From contig CASFJO010000080.1 in NCBI GenBank assembly GCA_949295035.1, positions 1 to 61,173 of the forward strand: a DNA stretch of 61,173 nucleotides, written 5' to 3'. Positions 33,279 through 40,575 of the stretch are shown piece by piece. This DNA comes from an uncultured Gemmiger sp. (GTDB lineage Bacteria > Bacillota > Clostridia > Oscillospirales > Ruminococcaceae). Both the position numbers and the translations under genes were made by a program. Numbering within the stretch: position 1 is the stretch's first letter; the number at the start of each line of letters is the position of its first letter. The notes under the pieces are model-generated. The model was not told the origin of the DNA. It ran no database searches and saw only the letters and a list, made by a program, of their open reading frames with translations.

Positions 33279-33319
33279 GGATTCGAGTTCCTTACCGCCC
33301 ACCAAAATGAAAACCCCGG
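33279..33319 (+). repeat. Right attachment site (41-bp direct repeat)
   Basis: An identical copy of 24925-24965. It holds the displaced 3' end of the original tRNA-Val gene, including its CCA, and the first bases of the original terminator. Confidence 0.92.
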
Positions 33320-33355
33320 TATTAAGCTGAAAATGGCTTGATACCGGGGTTTTTC
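33310..33355 (+). terminator. Original tRNA-Val terminator at the right junction
   Basis: CCCCGGTAT (33314-33322) pairs with ATACCGGGG (33341-33349), then TTTTT. Compared with the left copy, the stem has paired changes (GGAA/TTCC against GGTAT/ATACC) while the central GAAAATGGCTTG is the same. Confidence 0.85.
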
Positions 33356-33381
33356 CTTGCCCGCCGCCGGGAGCCGGTTTG

Positions 33382-33424
33382 TGTGATAGGGTCACATACG
33401 CAAGCCGGCCATGTTTGCTATACT
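33382..33424 (+). promoter_or_regulatory. Crp/Fnr-type operator and promoter of the ferredoxin operon
   Basis: A perfect palindrome TGTGA-TAGGG-TCACA lies at 33382-33396. A TATACT -10 box lies at 33419-33424 without a good -35. With transcription starting near 33431 the palindrome is centred at about -42, the position of an activator that contacts RNA polymerase at class II sites. A Crp/Fnr-family regulator is the likely binder. Confidence 0.65.
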
Positions 33425-33480
33425 CACAACGATATAGCCGGAATACAGGCTATGGCGAGGAAAAGGAGGAGACGGACAGG

Positions 33481-33690
33481 ATGAATCGTTCCAAACGGTA
33501 TGCCCGCCCGGACGGCGGCCGCTGCGTGGCCTGCGGGGCGTGCGTGAAGGAATGCCCCCGCGGCGCGGTGCGGGTGGATCGGGGCTGCGAGGCGCTGGTG
33601 GACCCGGAACTCTGCGTGGGCTGTGGCCGGTGTGCCCGCGTGTGCCCGGCCGATTGCATTTCTCTGGTGGCGCGGGAGGTGGCAGAATGA
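33481..33690 (+). CDS. Small 2x[4Fe-4S] ferredoxin
   Basis: A 69-residue protein with two classical cluster motifs, CVACGACVKECP (residues about 16-27) and CVGCGRCARVCP (about 46-57). It would carry electrons in the cytoplasm. AAAAGGAGG precedes the ATG. Its stop overlaps the start of the next gene, a polytopic membrane protein with cysteine motifs, so the pair probably forms one redox module resembling NapG/NapH. A Crp/Fnr-like site upstream suggests control by oxygen, redox or a small ligand. Confidence 0.88.
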   Translation: MNRSKRYARPDGGRCVACGACVKECPRGAVRVDRGCEALVDPELCVGCGRCARVCPADCISLVAREVAE

Positions 33691-34361
33691 AAACAAAGCA
33701 CTGGTATGATTTTCTCTGGTTGTGGTCGATCCTGTTTTTCGGGCTGGGCTTTTTCAACATTCTGTTTGCCTGGCTGGGGATGATCGATTTCTTTTTGCCG
33801 CTGGTGTTTGCGCTGGTGGGCGGCAACAAATTCTTTTGCAACAATCTGTGCGGGCGCGGCCAGTTGTTTTCGCTGCTGGGCGGGCGGCTGAAATGTTCCC
33901 GGGGGAAAAGTGCCCCCCGCTGGCTGGTATCCCGCTGGTTCCGCTATGGGTTCCTGGTTTTTTTCCTGGCGATGTTTGCCAATATGCTGTTTCAGACCTG
34001 GCTGGTGGCGGCGGGGGCCGCTTCGCTGCGGGAGGCGATCAAACTGTTCTGGACCTTCCGGGTGCCCTGGGGATGGACCTATACCGCCGGTACGGTGCCG
34101 GACTGGGTGGCGCAGTTCAGCTTCGGCTTTTACAGCCTGATGCTCACCTCGCTGCTGATCGGGCTGATCGTGATGCTGCTGTATCGGCCCCGCACCTGGT
34201 GCGCGTTCTGCCCCATGGGCACCATGACCCAAGGGATATGCCGGCTGCGCCGCAGGGGCGGCAAGGAGGCATGGCCGGGGCAAACACCCTGGGTTCCTTT
34301 TGCGTTTGTTGAGAAAAAATTTCCCGCGCGCGCAATAATCCCGACGTACCGGGCGTATTGA
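33687..34361 (+). CDS. NapH/YccM-like membrane redox protein
   Basis: A 224-residue protein with about four membrane helices. Cysteines in FFCNNLCGRGQLF near residue 50 and CAFCPMGTMTQ near 172 match the half-cluster motifs of the NapH/CcoG/YccM polyferredoxin group. The usual soluble C-terminal ferredoxin domain is absent; instead the small ferredoxin is encoded by the overlapping upstream gene. The final 25 residues (after WPGQTPWVPF) are unlike the family and may reflect a changed C-terminus. The electron donor and acceptor are unknown. Confidence 0.78.
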   Translation: MKTKHWYDFLWLWSILFFGLGFFNILFAWLGMIDFFLPLVFALVGGNKFFCNNLCGRGQLFSLLGGRLKCSRGKSAPRWLVSRWFRYGFLVFFLAMFANMLFQTWLVAAGAASLREAIKLFWTFRVPWGWTYTAGTVPDWVAQFSFGFYSLMLTSLLIGLIVMLLYRPRTWCAFCPMGTMTQGICRLRRRGGKEAWPGQTPWVPFAFVEKKFPARAIIPTYRAY

Positions 34362-34469
34362 CCGTGAAACCGCCCGATGCGGCGCATGGAACGGCCCCGG
34401 GCGGGGAACCCTACCGGTAAGGCGGCTTGCCGCGCGGCTTTATCAAACAAAACAAAAGGAGAAAACACA

Positions 34470-34991
34470 ATGAAAAAGATTTCGGTTCTGATGGCTCTGA
34501 TCCTGGCCCTGCTGGCTTTGGCCGGCTGCGGTGCTGCCGGCAACAGCGGCAGCAGCATGAGCAACAGCGGCAGCAGTTCCGCCCCTGCCATGACCCTGGA
34601 GGGGACCCCCAGCGAGATCATTGACAAGATCTATGCCGGCGCGCCCGAGGATCTGGAATACCCCATGATGCTCGCCACCAGTGAGATCACCGAGGACAAC
34701 TCCACCTATATGGTGGGCGTGGAGCGCAGCGAATACAAAGAGGGCGCGGTGTCCGAATCCATGGTGGGCAGCATTGCCTACTCGATGGCTGTGCTGCGGG
34801 CCAACGACGCCGCCGGCGCCCAGGTCCTGGCCGACAGCGTCAAGGAGAAGGTGGATCCCCGCAAGTGGATCTGTGTGGAGGCGGAAACGGTGAACACCGC
34901 CGTGATCGGGGACGTGGTCTTTATGGTCATGGCTGACCAGGCCACCGCCGACGCGCTGACCGCCAGCTTTGAGGCGCTGGCCCAGGCGTGA
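34470..34991 (+). CDS. DUF4358-type lipoprotein
   Basis: A 173-residue secreted lipoprotein: signal MKKISVLMALILALLALAG with Cys20 as the lipidation site, a Ser/Gly/Asn-rich linker to about residue 40, then a compact domain (YPMMLATSEITEDN, GVERSEYKEGAV, WICVEAETVNTAVIGDVVF) like DUF4358. These lipoproteins occur in Clostridia with DHHW proteins and MBOAT acyltransferases, probably in modifying surface polymers. AAAAGGAG precedes the ATG. The next gene, a DHHW protein, overlaps its stop. Confidence 0.8.
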   Translation: MKKISVLMALILALLALAGCGAAGNSGSSMSNSGSSSAPAMTLEGTPSEIIDKIYAGAPEDLEYPMMLATSEITEDNSTYMVGVERSEYKEGAVSESMVGSIAYSMAVLRANDAAGAQVLADSVKEKVDPRKWICVEAETVNTAVIGDVVFMVMADQATADALTASFEALAQA

Positions 34992-35929
34992 TGAACCAAA
35001 AATGGCTGCGGGCCGCCGCCCTGGCGGCGGCCTGCCTCGTTGCGGCCGCGGTGGTGCTCTGGCGCCCGGCGGCGGCTCTGTGGAGGCAGCTGACCCGTAC
35101 TCCCGATGCCGACGGCATGTACCAGGTGGACGGCTGGTGGGCAGAGGACCTGGGGGAGACCGATGTGCGCTCGGCGGAGAATTTTGCGGCGAAGCTGCAA
35201 AGCCTGCGGCAGGAGTATCTGACCGACGAAAACCGGGTGTTCTGGGCCATCGTGCCGGACAAGGGGTATTACCTGCAAAGCGCGGGCTGGACCGATACCG
35301 ATTATCCGCTGCTGTTCCGCACGGCGGCGTCCGGTCTGGAGGGCTGGCGGCAGATCGACCTGACAGGGGCCCTGACCCGGGAGGATTACTATAAGACCGA
35401 TGGCCACTGGCGGCAGGAATCCCTGCAAGAGGTTCTGGACGCGCTGGGGGAGGCGATGGACTTTTCGGTGCGGCTGGAGGACTTTACCGCCCATACCGGT
35501 ACCGGGTTCGTGGGAGCCTATCGGGACCGCATCCCGGCGGATACCCCTGCTGAGACGGTGACCTGGCTCACCAGCGCCGCCACCGACGCGGCCCGGGCGG
35601 AGGATATCCAAAACCCGGATGACGCCGCCGTCTATACCGTGGACGCGCTGGAGACCGATGTGCCCTACGATTTGTTCCTGCACGGGGCCAGCCCGCTCAT
35701 CACCATCACCAGCCCCGGGGCAAAGACCGACCGGGAACTCGTCATTTTCCGGGACAGTTTCGCCAGTGCGCTGGCGCCCTTGCTGCTGGAGGAGTACCGC
35801 ACCGTCACGCTGGTGGACATCCGGTATCTGGCCAGCAGCCTGTTGCCTCAGTACCTGACCTTTACCGACCAGGACGTGCTGTTTTTGTACAGCGCCGGGG
35901 TGGTCAACCGCAGCGCCATGCTGCGGTGA
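34991..35929 (+). CDS. DHHW-family membrane-anchored protein
   Basis: A 312-residue protein with one N-terminal membrane anchor (residues about 8-28) and an extracytoplasmic SGNH-hydrolase-like domain of the DHHW/AlgX/DltD type. YYKTDGHWRQES near residue 135 is the DxHW motif, and VIFRDSFASALAPLLLEEY near 250 contains the RDSF nucleophile-serine motif. Such proteins work with MBOAT proteins to transfer acyl groups to surface glycans. No MBOAT gene is next to it, so the acyl donor would have to come from elsewhere. It overlaps the lipoprotein gene by one base (TGATG). Confidence 0.82.
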   Translation: MNQKWLRAAALAAACLVAAAVVLWRPAAALWRQLTRTPDADGMYQVDGWWAEDLGETDVRSAENFAAKLQSLRQEYLTDENRVFWAIVPDKGYYLQSAGWTDTDYPLLFRTAASGLEGWRQIDLTGALTREDYYKTDGHWRQESLQEVLDALGEAMDFSVRLEDFTAHTGTGFVGAYRDRIPADTPAETVTWLTSAATDAARAEDIQNPDDAAVYTVDALETDVPYDLFLHGASPLITITSPGAKTDRELVIFRDSFASALAPLLLEEYRTVTLVDIRYLASSLLPQYLTFTDQDVLFLYSAGVVNRSAMLR

Positions 35930-35944
35930 ACCGGCCGGTTGCGG

Positions 35945-35976
35945 AAAAAAGGAGAGGGGATCCCCCTCTCCTTTTT
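35945..35976. terminator. Bidirectional terminator
   Basis: GGAGAGGGG (35951-35959) and CCCCTCTCC (35963-35971) flanked by an A-run and a T-run, between convergent genes. Confidence 0.85.
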
Positions 35977-35982
35977 GCGTAT

Positions 35983-36615
35983 TCAGGTCAGATCGGCCAG
36001 GGTCACGTCGATGAGGCGGCCCCGGAAGTAGGTCTCCTTGTCCCGGGGGCCGATAGGGCGCATCACCCGGCAGGGATTGCCCGCCGCCACTACGTTGGCG
36101 GGCAGGTCTTTGGTGACCACGCTGCCCGCGCCCACCACCGTGTTCTCCCCGATGGTCACGCCGGGCAAAATCACCGCCCCCGCACCCACCCATACACCGG
36201 CCCCGATGTGTACGTCGGCGTTGTACTGCAAGCCGGTGGGGCGCAGTTCCGGGTCGATGGGATGGCCGGCGGTGGCCACCGTCACCCGAGGGCCGAACTT
36301 CACGTTATCCCCCACATAGATATGGCCGTCGTCCACCAGAGTAAGGCCAAAATTTGCGTAGACGTTTTTACCAAAATGCACATGCGCCCCGCCCCAGTTG
36401 GCATACAGGGGAGGTTCCACATAGCAGTTTTCCCCAATCTCGGCCAACATCCCGGCCAGCATCGCCCGCCGCCTTTCCAGTTCATGGGGGCGGGTGGCGT
36501 TAAAATCGTAGAGTTTTTCCAGGCAGTCCAGCTGCACCGCCAGGATCCCTTCGTCCATGGAGATATACAGCCGGCCCTCCGCCATGCGCTGCAGGGCCTC
36601 TTTTGTGTCCATCAT
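35983..36615 (-). CDS. Maltose/galactoside-type O-acetyltransferase 1
   Basis: A 210-residue left-handed beta-helix acetyltransferase. An N-terminal Mac domain (LYDFNATRPHELERRRAML near residue 30-50) is followed by hexapeptide repeats, with the catalytic His in TVATAGHPIDPELR near 115 and VWVGAGAVILPGVTIG near 145. It would move acetyl from acetyl-CoA to a sugar hydroxyl; the sugar is unknown. The start with GGAGGGGATACCC upstream excludes a much longer open frame that runs antisense through the sirtuin gene. Confidence 0.9.
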   Translation of the reverse strand: MMDTKEALQRMAEGRLYISMDEGILAVQLDCLEKLYDFNATRPHELERRRAMLAGMLAEIGENCYVEPPLYANWGGAHVHFGKNVYANFGLTLVDDGHIYVGDNVKFGPRVTVATAGHPIDPELRPTGLQYNADVHIGAGVWVGAGAVILPGVTIGENTVVGAGSVVTKDLPANVVAAGNPCRVMRPIGPRDKETYFRGRLIDVTLADLT

Positions 36616-36682
36616 GGGTATCCCCTCCGCGTTTTTTCTTTTTATTCTACCATCCCGCGCCGCCCCGGCGCAAGACGGCTCT

Positions 36683-36710
36683 TTGCAGCTTTGCGGCCGC
36701 GTGGTATACT
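36683..36710 (+). promoter_or_regulatory. Promoter of the sirtuin gene
   Basis: TTGCAG (36683-36688) and TATACT (36705-36710) with a 16-bp spacer; AAAAAAAGGAGG follows before the ATG. Confidence 0.7.
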
Positions 36711-36732
36711 GAAAAAAAGGAGGCGGTGGTTT

Positions 36733-37458
36733 ATGGTGGAGCAACAGGCGGTCCGGCAGCTGGGGGAATGGCTGAAGGCCAGCCGTTCCGCGGTGTTTTT
36801 CGGCGGGGCGGGGGTCTCCACCGAGAGCGGTATCCCGGATTTTCGCAGCCAGGACGGGCTGTACGCCCAGGAATGGCCCTGGCCGCCGGAGCAGATAGTG
36901 AGCCATACATTCCTGACCCGGATGCCGGAAGAGTTTTTCCGCTTTTACCGGCAGCGGATGCTGGCCCCGAACGCAAAGCCCAACCCGGCCCATCAGGCGC
37001 TGGCCCGGTGGGAAAAGCAAAGGCGGCTTACCAGCGTGGTCACCCAGAACATTGACGGGCTGCACCAGGCGGCAGGCAGCCGCCGGGTGTGGGAACTGCA
37101 CGGCAGCGTGCACCGCAACCATTGTGTGCGCTGCGGAAAAGCCTACCCGCTGCGGACCATTCTGGAAAGCACCGGCGTGCCCCGGTGCGATTGCGGCGGA
37201 ATGATCCGTCCGGACGTGGTGCTCTATGAGGAATCGCTGGATGAGCGGGTCCTGGCCGGCGCTATGGCGGACATCGCCGGGGCCGACCTGCTGATCGTGG
37301 GCGGGACCTCGCTGGCGGTCTACCCGGCGGCGGGGCTGGTGGAGCGGTACCAGGGCCGGATGGTTGTCATCAACAAGACCCCCACCCCCCAGGACGCCCG
37401 GGCGGATCTGGTGATCGCGGCCCCTATCGGGCAGGTGCTGGCGGCGGTGCCGGTGTAA
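36733..37458 (+). CDS. Sir2-family NAD-dependent protein deacylase
   Basis: A 241-residue sirtuin. The NAD-binding loop [15 protein letters not shown] lies near residue 25, [13 protein letters not shown] near 105 and the catalytic His in ELHGS near 122. Four zinc cysteines (HCVRCGKAY and CDCGG) are complete. [12 protein letters not shown] ends the NAD pocket. It removes acetyl or other acyl groups from protein lysines. It lies alone between terminators, flanked by two convergent acetyltransferase genes. Confidence 0.95.
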   Translation: MVEQQAVRQLGEWLKASRSAVFFGGAGVSTESGIPDFRSQDGLYAQEWPWPPEQIVSHTFLTRMPEEFFRFYRQRMLAPNAKPNPAHQALARWEKQRRLTSVVTQNIDGLHQAAGSRRVWELHGSVHRNHCVRCGKAYPLRTILESTGVPRCDCGGMIRPDVVLYEESLDERVLAGAMADIAGADLLIVGGTSLAVYPAAGLVERYQGRMVVINKTPTPQDARADLVIAAPIGQVLAAVPV

Positions 37459-37528
37459 GCGCCGTTTTCTCCGCCCTCGGAGAAGAGAACCCAAAACGAT
37501 CGCGGGTGGGCAACAGGCCCTTTTTTAC

Positions 37529-37571
37529 AAAAAACCGTGCGGTTTTCGATGAGAAAACCGCACGGTTTTTT
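37529..37571. terminator. Bidirectional terminator after the sirtuin gene
   Basis: ACCGTGCGGTTTTC (37534-37547) and GAAAACCGCACGGT (37553-37566) with flanking A and T runs. Confidence 0.88.
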
Positions 37572-37579
37572 GCGTTGTT

Positions 37580-38173
37580 TCAAAATGCCAGCTGCTGGGG
37601 CGGGATGCGGTCCTCTTCGGTGATGGGGCGCATGACCCGGCAGGGGACGCCGGCCGTCACCACGCCGGCAGGGATGTCCCGGGTGACCACGCTGCCCGCG
37701 CCGATCACCGACCCCCTGCCGATGGTCACGCCGCCGCAGACCACCGCCCCCGCGCCGATCCACACGTCATCCTCCAGCGTGATGGGCCGGGAGGTGCCGA
37801 TCCCCTGGGAGCGCTGCGCCGGGTCCAGGGAATGGCCGGCGCAGCTCAGGCAAACGCCCGGCGCAATAAAGGCGCCCGCCCCGATCTGCACCGGCGATGT
37901 GTCCAGAATGGTGCAGTTGCAGTTGATCACCGTCAATCCGTGGGTATGGATGTTGAACCCGTAATCACAATGAAAGGCGGGTTCGATAAAGGTCAGCGGA
38001 TGGCAGCTGCCCAGCAGCGTTTCCAAAAGCGCCCGCCGCCGCTCCGTCTCATCGGGGGCGGTCTGGTTGTATTCCCAGCACAGCCGCTGGGCGCGGGCCT
38101 TGAGTTGGGGCGGGATGCCGCGGTTCTGACCGTCGTATCCCTCCGGACGTTTGAGAATCTCCACAATCTCCAT
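37580..38173 (-). CDS. Maltose/galactoside-type O-acetyltransferase 2
   Basis: A 197-residue beta-helix acetyltransferase: Mac-like N-terminus (NQTAPDETERRRALLETLLG near residue 36-55), catalytic His in CLSCAGHSLDPAQRSQG near 112 and hexapeptide coils VWIGAGAVVCGGVTIG near 140. GGGAGG lies seven bases before the ATG. It is a diverged paralogue of the gene at 35983. Its natural sugar acceptor is unknown. Confidence 0.9.
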   Translation of the reverse strand: MEIVEILKRPEGYDGQNRGIPPQLKARAQRLCWEYNQTAPDETERRRALLETLLGSCHPLTFIEPAFHCDYGFNIHTHGLTVINCNCTILDTSPVQIGAGAFIAPGVCLSCAGHSLDPAQRSQGIGTSRPITLEDDVWIGAGAVVCGGVTIGRGSVIGAGSVVTRDIPAGVVTAGVPCRVMRPITEEDRIPPQQLAF

Positions 38174-38286
38174 GCAAAAACCTCCCTGCGGTGCCTGATC
38201 CGGTGTTCCGCCGGTGCGGCGGATGAATCTCCCCCAGTATAGCATCGCCGGGCGGATTTTTCCAGCCGGGCCGGCCTTGCCCGCTG

Positions 38287-39378
38287 TCAGCCCGGATACG
38301 GCACCAGACCCTCGATGCGCGCAATGCCCAGCCCGGGCGCGTTAGGCAGGGTGATACGCCCTCCCTCAAACCGGGCGCCGCCCCGGACCGGGTCCGCCGC
38401 GCAGAGAGCCGGCCCGTCCAGATCCGAGAGAGAGATGTTCTTTTTGGCGGCCGCCAGATGCGCCGCGGCGGTCACCGCCACGTTGGCTTCCAGCATGCAG
38501 CCCATCATGCAGCGGATGCCAAATTCCTCGGCAAGGGCACAGATCTTTACGGCGCCGGTGATGCCGCCGGTTTTCATCAGCTTCAGATTGATCCGGTCCG
38601 CCGCCCGCATCCGGATCAGCCGCACCGCGTCCCGCAGGCCGAATACCGCTTCGTCCGCCAGAATATCGGTGCGCACATGGTCGGTCACAAATTTGAGCCC
38701 TTCCAGATCGGCGGCCGGCACCGGCTGTTCCACCAGTTCCGGTTCCAGGCCCCTGGCCTCCATCTCCCGGATCAGCCGCACCGCCTGTTTGGGCGTCCAG
38801 CCCTGGTTGGCGTCCACCCGGATCACCGCGTCCGGCCCGGCGGCCTGGCGAACCACCTCTACCCGGCGCAAGTCCTCCGCGTCCGTCCCGACCTTGACCT
38901 TCAGGATACGAAATCCATCCTGAATGGCCTGGCGGGCATCCCGCTCCATAGTGGCGGGATCGTTCAGGCTGATGGTCACATCGGTCTCCACCTCGCTGCG
39001 CCAGCCGCCCAGCAGCGACCACAGCGGCGCGCCCCACCGTTTGCCGTAGAGATCGTGCAGCGCGATGTCCACGGCGGCTTTGGCGCTGGTGTTGTGTACC
39101 AGGGCATTCTGCACCGCGTCGGTCGCTTGCTCCAGCCGCTCGATCTCCAGCCCCCGGATGCGGGGGGCAATGTGATCTCGCACCGCGCAGGCAATACCGT
39201 GCAAAGTATCGCCGGTGATCGGCGCGGTAGCCGGGGCTTCGCCCCATCCGGTCTCACCGGTGTCGGTCTCCACCGCCACCACCAGATCCTCGATCCGGTC
39301 TACGGTGCGCAGCGCTGTTTTGAAGGGGGTGCGCAGCGGCGCCCGCAGGATGTACAGGCGAACGTCCTGAATCTTCAT
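38287..39378 (-). CDS. Dipeptide epimerase (L-Ala-D/L-Glu epimerase type)
   Basis: A 363-residue enolase-superfamily protein. The active-site set of the muconate-lactonising subgroup is present: FRILKVKVGT (KxK near residue 160), VIRVDANQGW (Asp near 190), ELVEQPV (Glu near 218), DILADEAVF (Asp near 243) and NLKLMKTGG (Lys near 265). It likely interconverts L-Ala-D-Glu and L-Ala-L-Glu so that the peptidoglycan dipeptide can be degraded. Its place, divergent from a cell-wall recycling cluster, supports that. Other dipeptides could be the true substrate. Confidence 0.87.
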   Translation of the reverse strand: MKIQDVRLYILRAPLRTPFKTALRTVDRIEDLVVAVETDTGETGWGEAPATAPITGDTLHGIACAVRDHIAPRIRGLEIERLEQATDAVQNALVHNTSAKAAVDIALHDLYGKRWGAPLWSLLGGWRSEVETDVTISLNDPATMERDARQAIQDGFRILKVKVGTDAEDLRRVEVVRQAAGPDAVIRVDANQGWTPKQAVRLIREMEARGLEPELVEQPVPAADLEGLKFVTDHVRTDILADEAVFGLRDAVRLIRMRAADRINLKLMKTGGITGAVKICALAEEFGIRCMMGCMLEANVAVTAAAHLAAAKKNISLSDLDGPALCAADPVRGGARFEGGRITLPNAPGLGIARIEGLVPYPG

Positions 39379-39458
39379 GGCAAATACCTCCTCAAGAATT
39401 TCCAAAAATAGAGCCGCTTTTCTGTGCAGTTTGCGTGATAGCATTCTGGAACTGAAGT

Positions 39459-39503
39459 TGATATAATATTTCTAAAGAGATTGATATTATGATACAATAT
39501 TTC
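39459..39503. promoter_or_regulatory. 14-bp direct repeat in the divergent epimerase/hydrolase promoter region
   Basis: TGATATAATATTTC (39459-39472) and TGATACAATATTTC (39490-39503) differ at one base and are 31 bp apart, three helical turns, in an AT-rich gap that must hold both divergent promoters. They could be sites for the RpiR-type regulator encoded at 47632. Confidence 0.6.
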
Positions 39504-39531
39504 TTTCCAAAAGAAAAGAGGAAACTTTGCC

Positions 39532-40575
39532 ATGTGCGTGCTTGATGTGATGCAACAGGGCGTGCGCGACGGTGTGTTCCCGTATGGCGAGTGGGTCGTG
39601 TTTACCCGGGCGGGGGTCGGGCCGGTGCGGGCCACTCAGGGCGAGGGCGGCCGCTGGTTTGACTGCGCCTCGCTGACCAAGGTGTTTACGGCGACGGCGG
39701 TGCTGGAACTGGTGCGCCGCGGAACGCTTGCCCTGGATGACCGCGCGGCAAACCGGCTGGAACTGACCGGCTTTTTGGCCGAGCGCCTGCGGGACGTCAC
39801 CGTGCAAATGCTGCTCACCCATACCGCCGGCCTGCCGGCGTGGTACCCGTTTTACGCCGATCATCAGGCTGGCCGCCCCTTTCCGGTGATCCTGGAAGCG
39901 GTGCTGCGGGAGACCCCGCCGGAGACGGGAATGGTCTACAGCGATCTGGGATTTATGTTGCTGCGGGAGATCGTCTGCCGCGTTTCCGGGCTTGCGTTCG
40001 ATCAGGCGATCGAGCGGTTGGTCTGCCGCCCGCTGGGGATCGGGGAGGCGTGTTTCTGTCCCCCGCAAACCCTGCCGCTGGTCCCTTCCTGCCGGGACAA
40101 TGGTGTCGAGGAGCGGATGTGCCGGGAGAAGGGGATCGCGTTTTCCGGTTTTTGCCCTCACCGGCAGGATGTGATCGGACTGCCCAACGACGGAAACGCC
40201 CGGTACTTTTTTCACGGGATCAGCGGCCATGCGGGGCTGTTTGCCACCGCGCGGGCGCTGGCACAACTGGGAACATTCTATCTGCGCACGGAGGACCCGG
40301 TATTTTTGCGCGCTTTGCAGCCGCAGCCAGGCTGCGGAGGGCGGTGCCTGGGATTTCATACCGGCGCGCCGTTTCCCACCGGATGCGGGCATACCGGATT
40401 CACCGGTACGAGCCTGTGGATCGACCGGGCGGGCGGTTTCGGGATGGCGATCCTGACCAATCGCCTGTATTCCGACACGCCGCCCGTTGCCAACATGAAT
40501 GGATTCCGCGCCGCCGTCCATGAGGCGCTGCTGCGGGAAAAGGATCGCCTGAACAGGGAGGAACCACCATGCTGA
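39532..40575 (+). CDS. Serine hydrolase of the beta-lactamase fold (AmiE-like)
   Basis: A 347-residue class C beta-lactamase-like enzyme. The nucleophile motif SLTK lies near residue 47, YSD near 127 and HTG (GHTGFTGTS) near 287. In Bacillus the murQ-nagZ cluster includes a similar serine hydrolase, AmiE, an N-acetylmuramoyl-L-alanine amidase. The same role fits here, directly upstream of murQ and nagZ. No signal peptide is seen, so the protein should act in the cytoplasm on imported muropeptides. It overlaps murQ by 7 bp. Confidence 0.8.
   Translation: MCVLDVMQQGVRDGVFPYGEWVVFTRAGVGPVRATQGEGGRWFDCASLTKVFTATAVLELVRRGTLALDDRAANRLELTGFLAERLRDVTVQMLLTHTAGLPAWYPFYADHQAGRPFPVILEAVLRETPPETGMVYSDLGFMLLREIVCRVSGLAFDQAIERLVCRPLGIGEACFCPPQTLPLVPSCRDNGVEERMCREKGIAFSGFCPHRQDVIGLPNDGNARYFFHGISGHAGLFATARALAQLGTFYLRTEDPVFLRALQPQPGCGGRCLGFHTGAPFPTGCGHTGFTGTSLWIDRAGGFGMAILTNRLYSDTPPVANMNGFRAAVHEALLREKDRLNREEPPC

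Larger units (their letters stand above)
24925..33319. mobile_element. 8.35-kb integrative element in tRNA-Val
   Basis: Two perfect 41-bp direct repeats (24925-24965 and 33279-33319) bound the region. The left copy forms the 3' end of tRNA-Val and the right copy is the displaced tRNA tail. Inside are a tyrosine integrase next to the right end, an excisionase-like gene, divergent XRE regulators, a RepA-like ATPase with an iteron-like array, HTH and cysteine-rich small proteins, a sigma-70-like factor, and a zeta-type toxin-antitoxin pair. No relaxase, coupling protein, capsid, terminase or type IV secretion gene is visible. It is best described as an integrative replicating island, a phage satellite or mobilisable element; which of these is open. 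Confidence 0.9.

Noticed and set aside
24925-33319. Complete prophage or full conjugative element
   Set aside because: The integrase, repressors and RepA-like gene fit either, but no structural, terminase, lysis, relaxase or secretion genes are present in the bounded interval.
35983-37494. A 503-codon protein including the acetyltransferase
   Set aside because: The extra N-terminal half is antisense to the sirtuin gene. A good ribosome binding site lies at the internal start at 36615.
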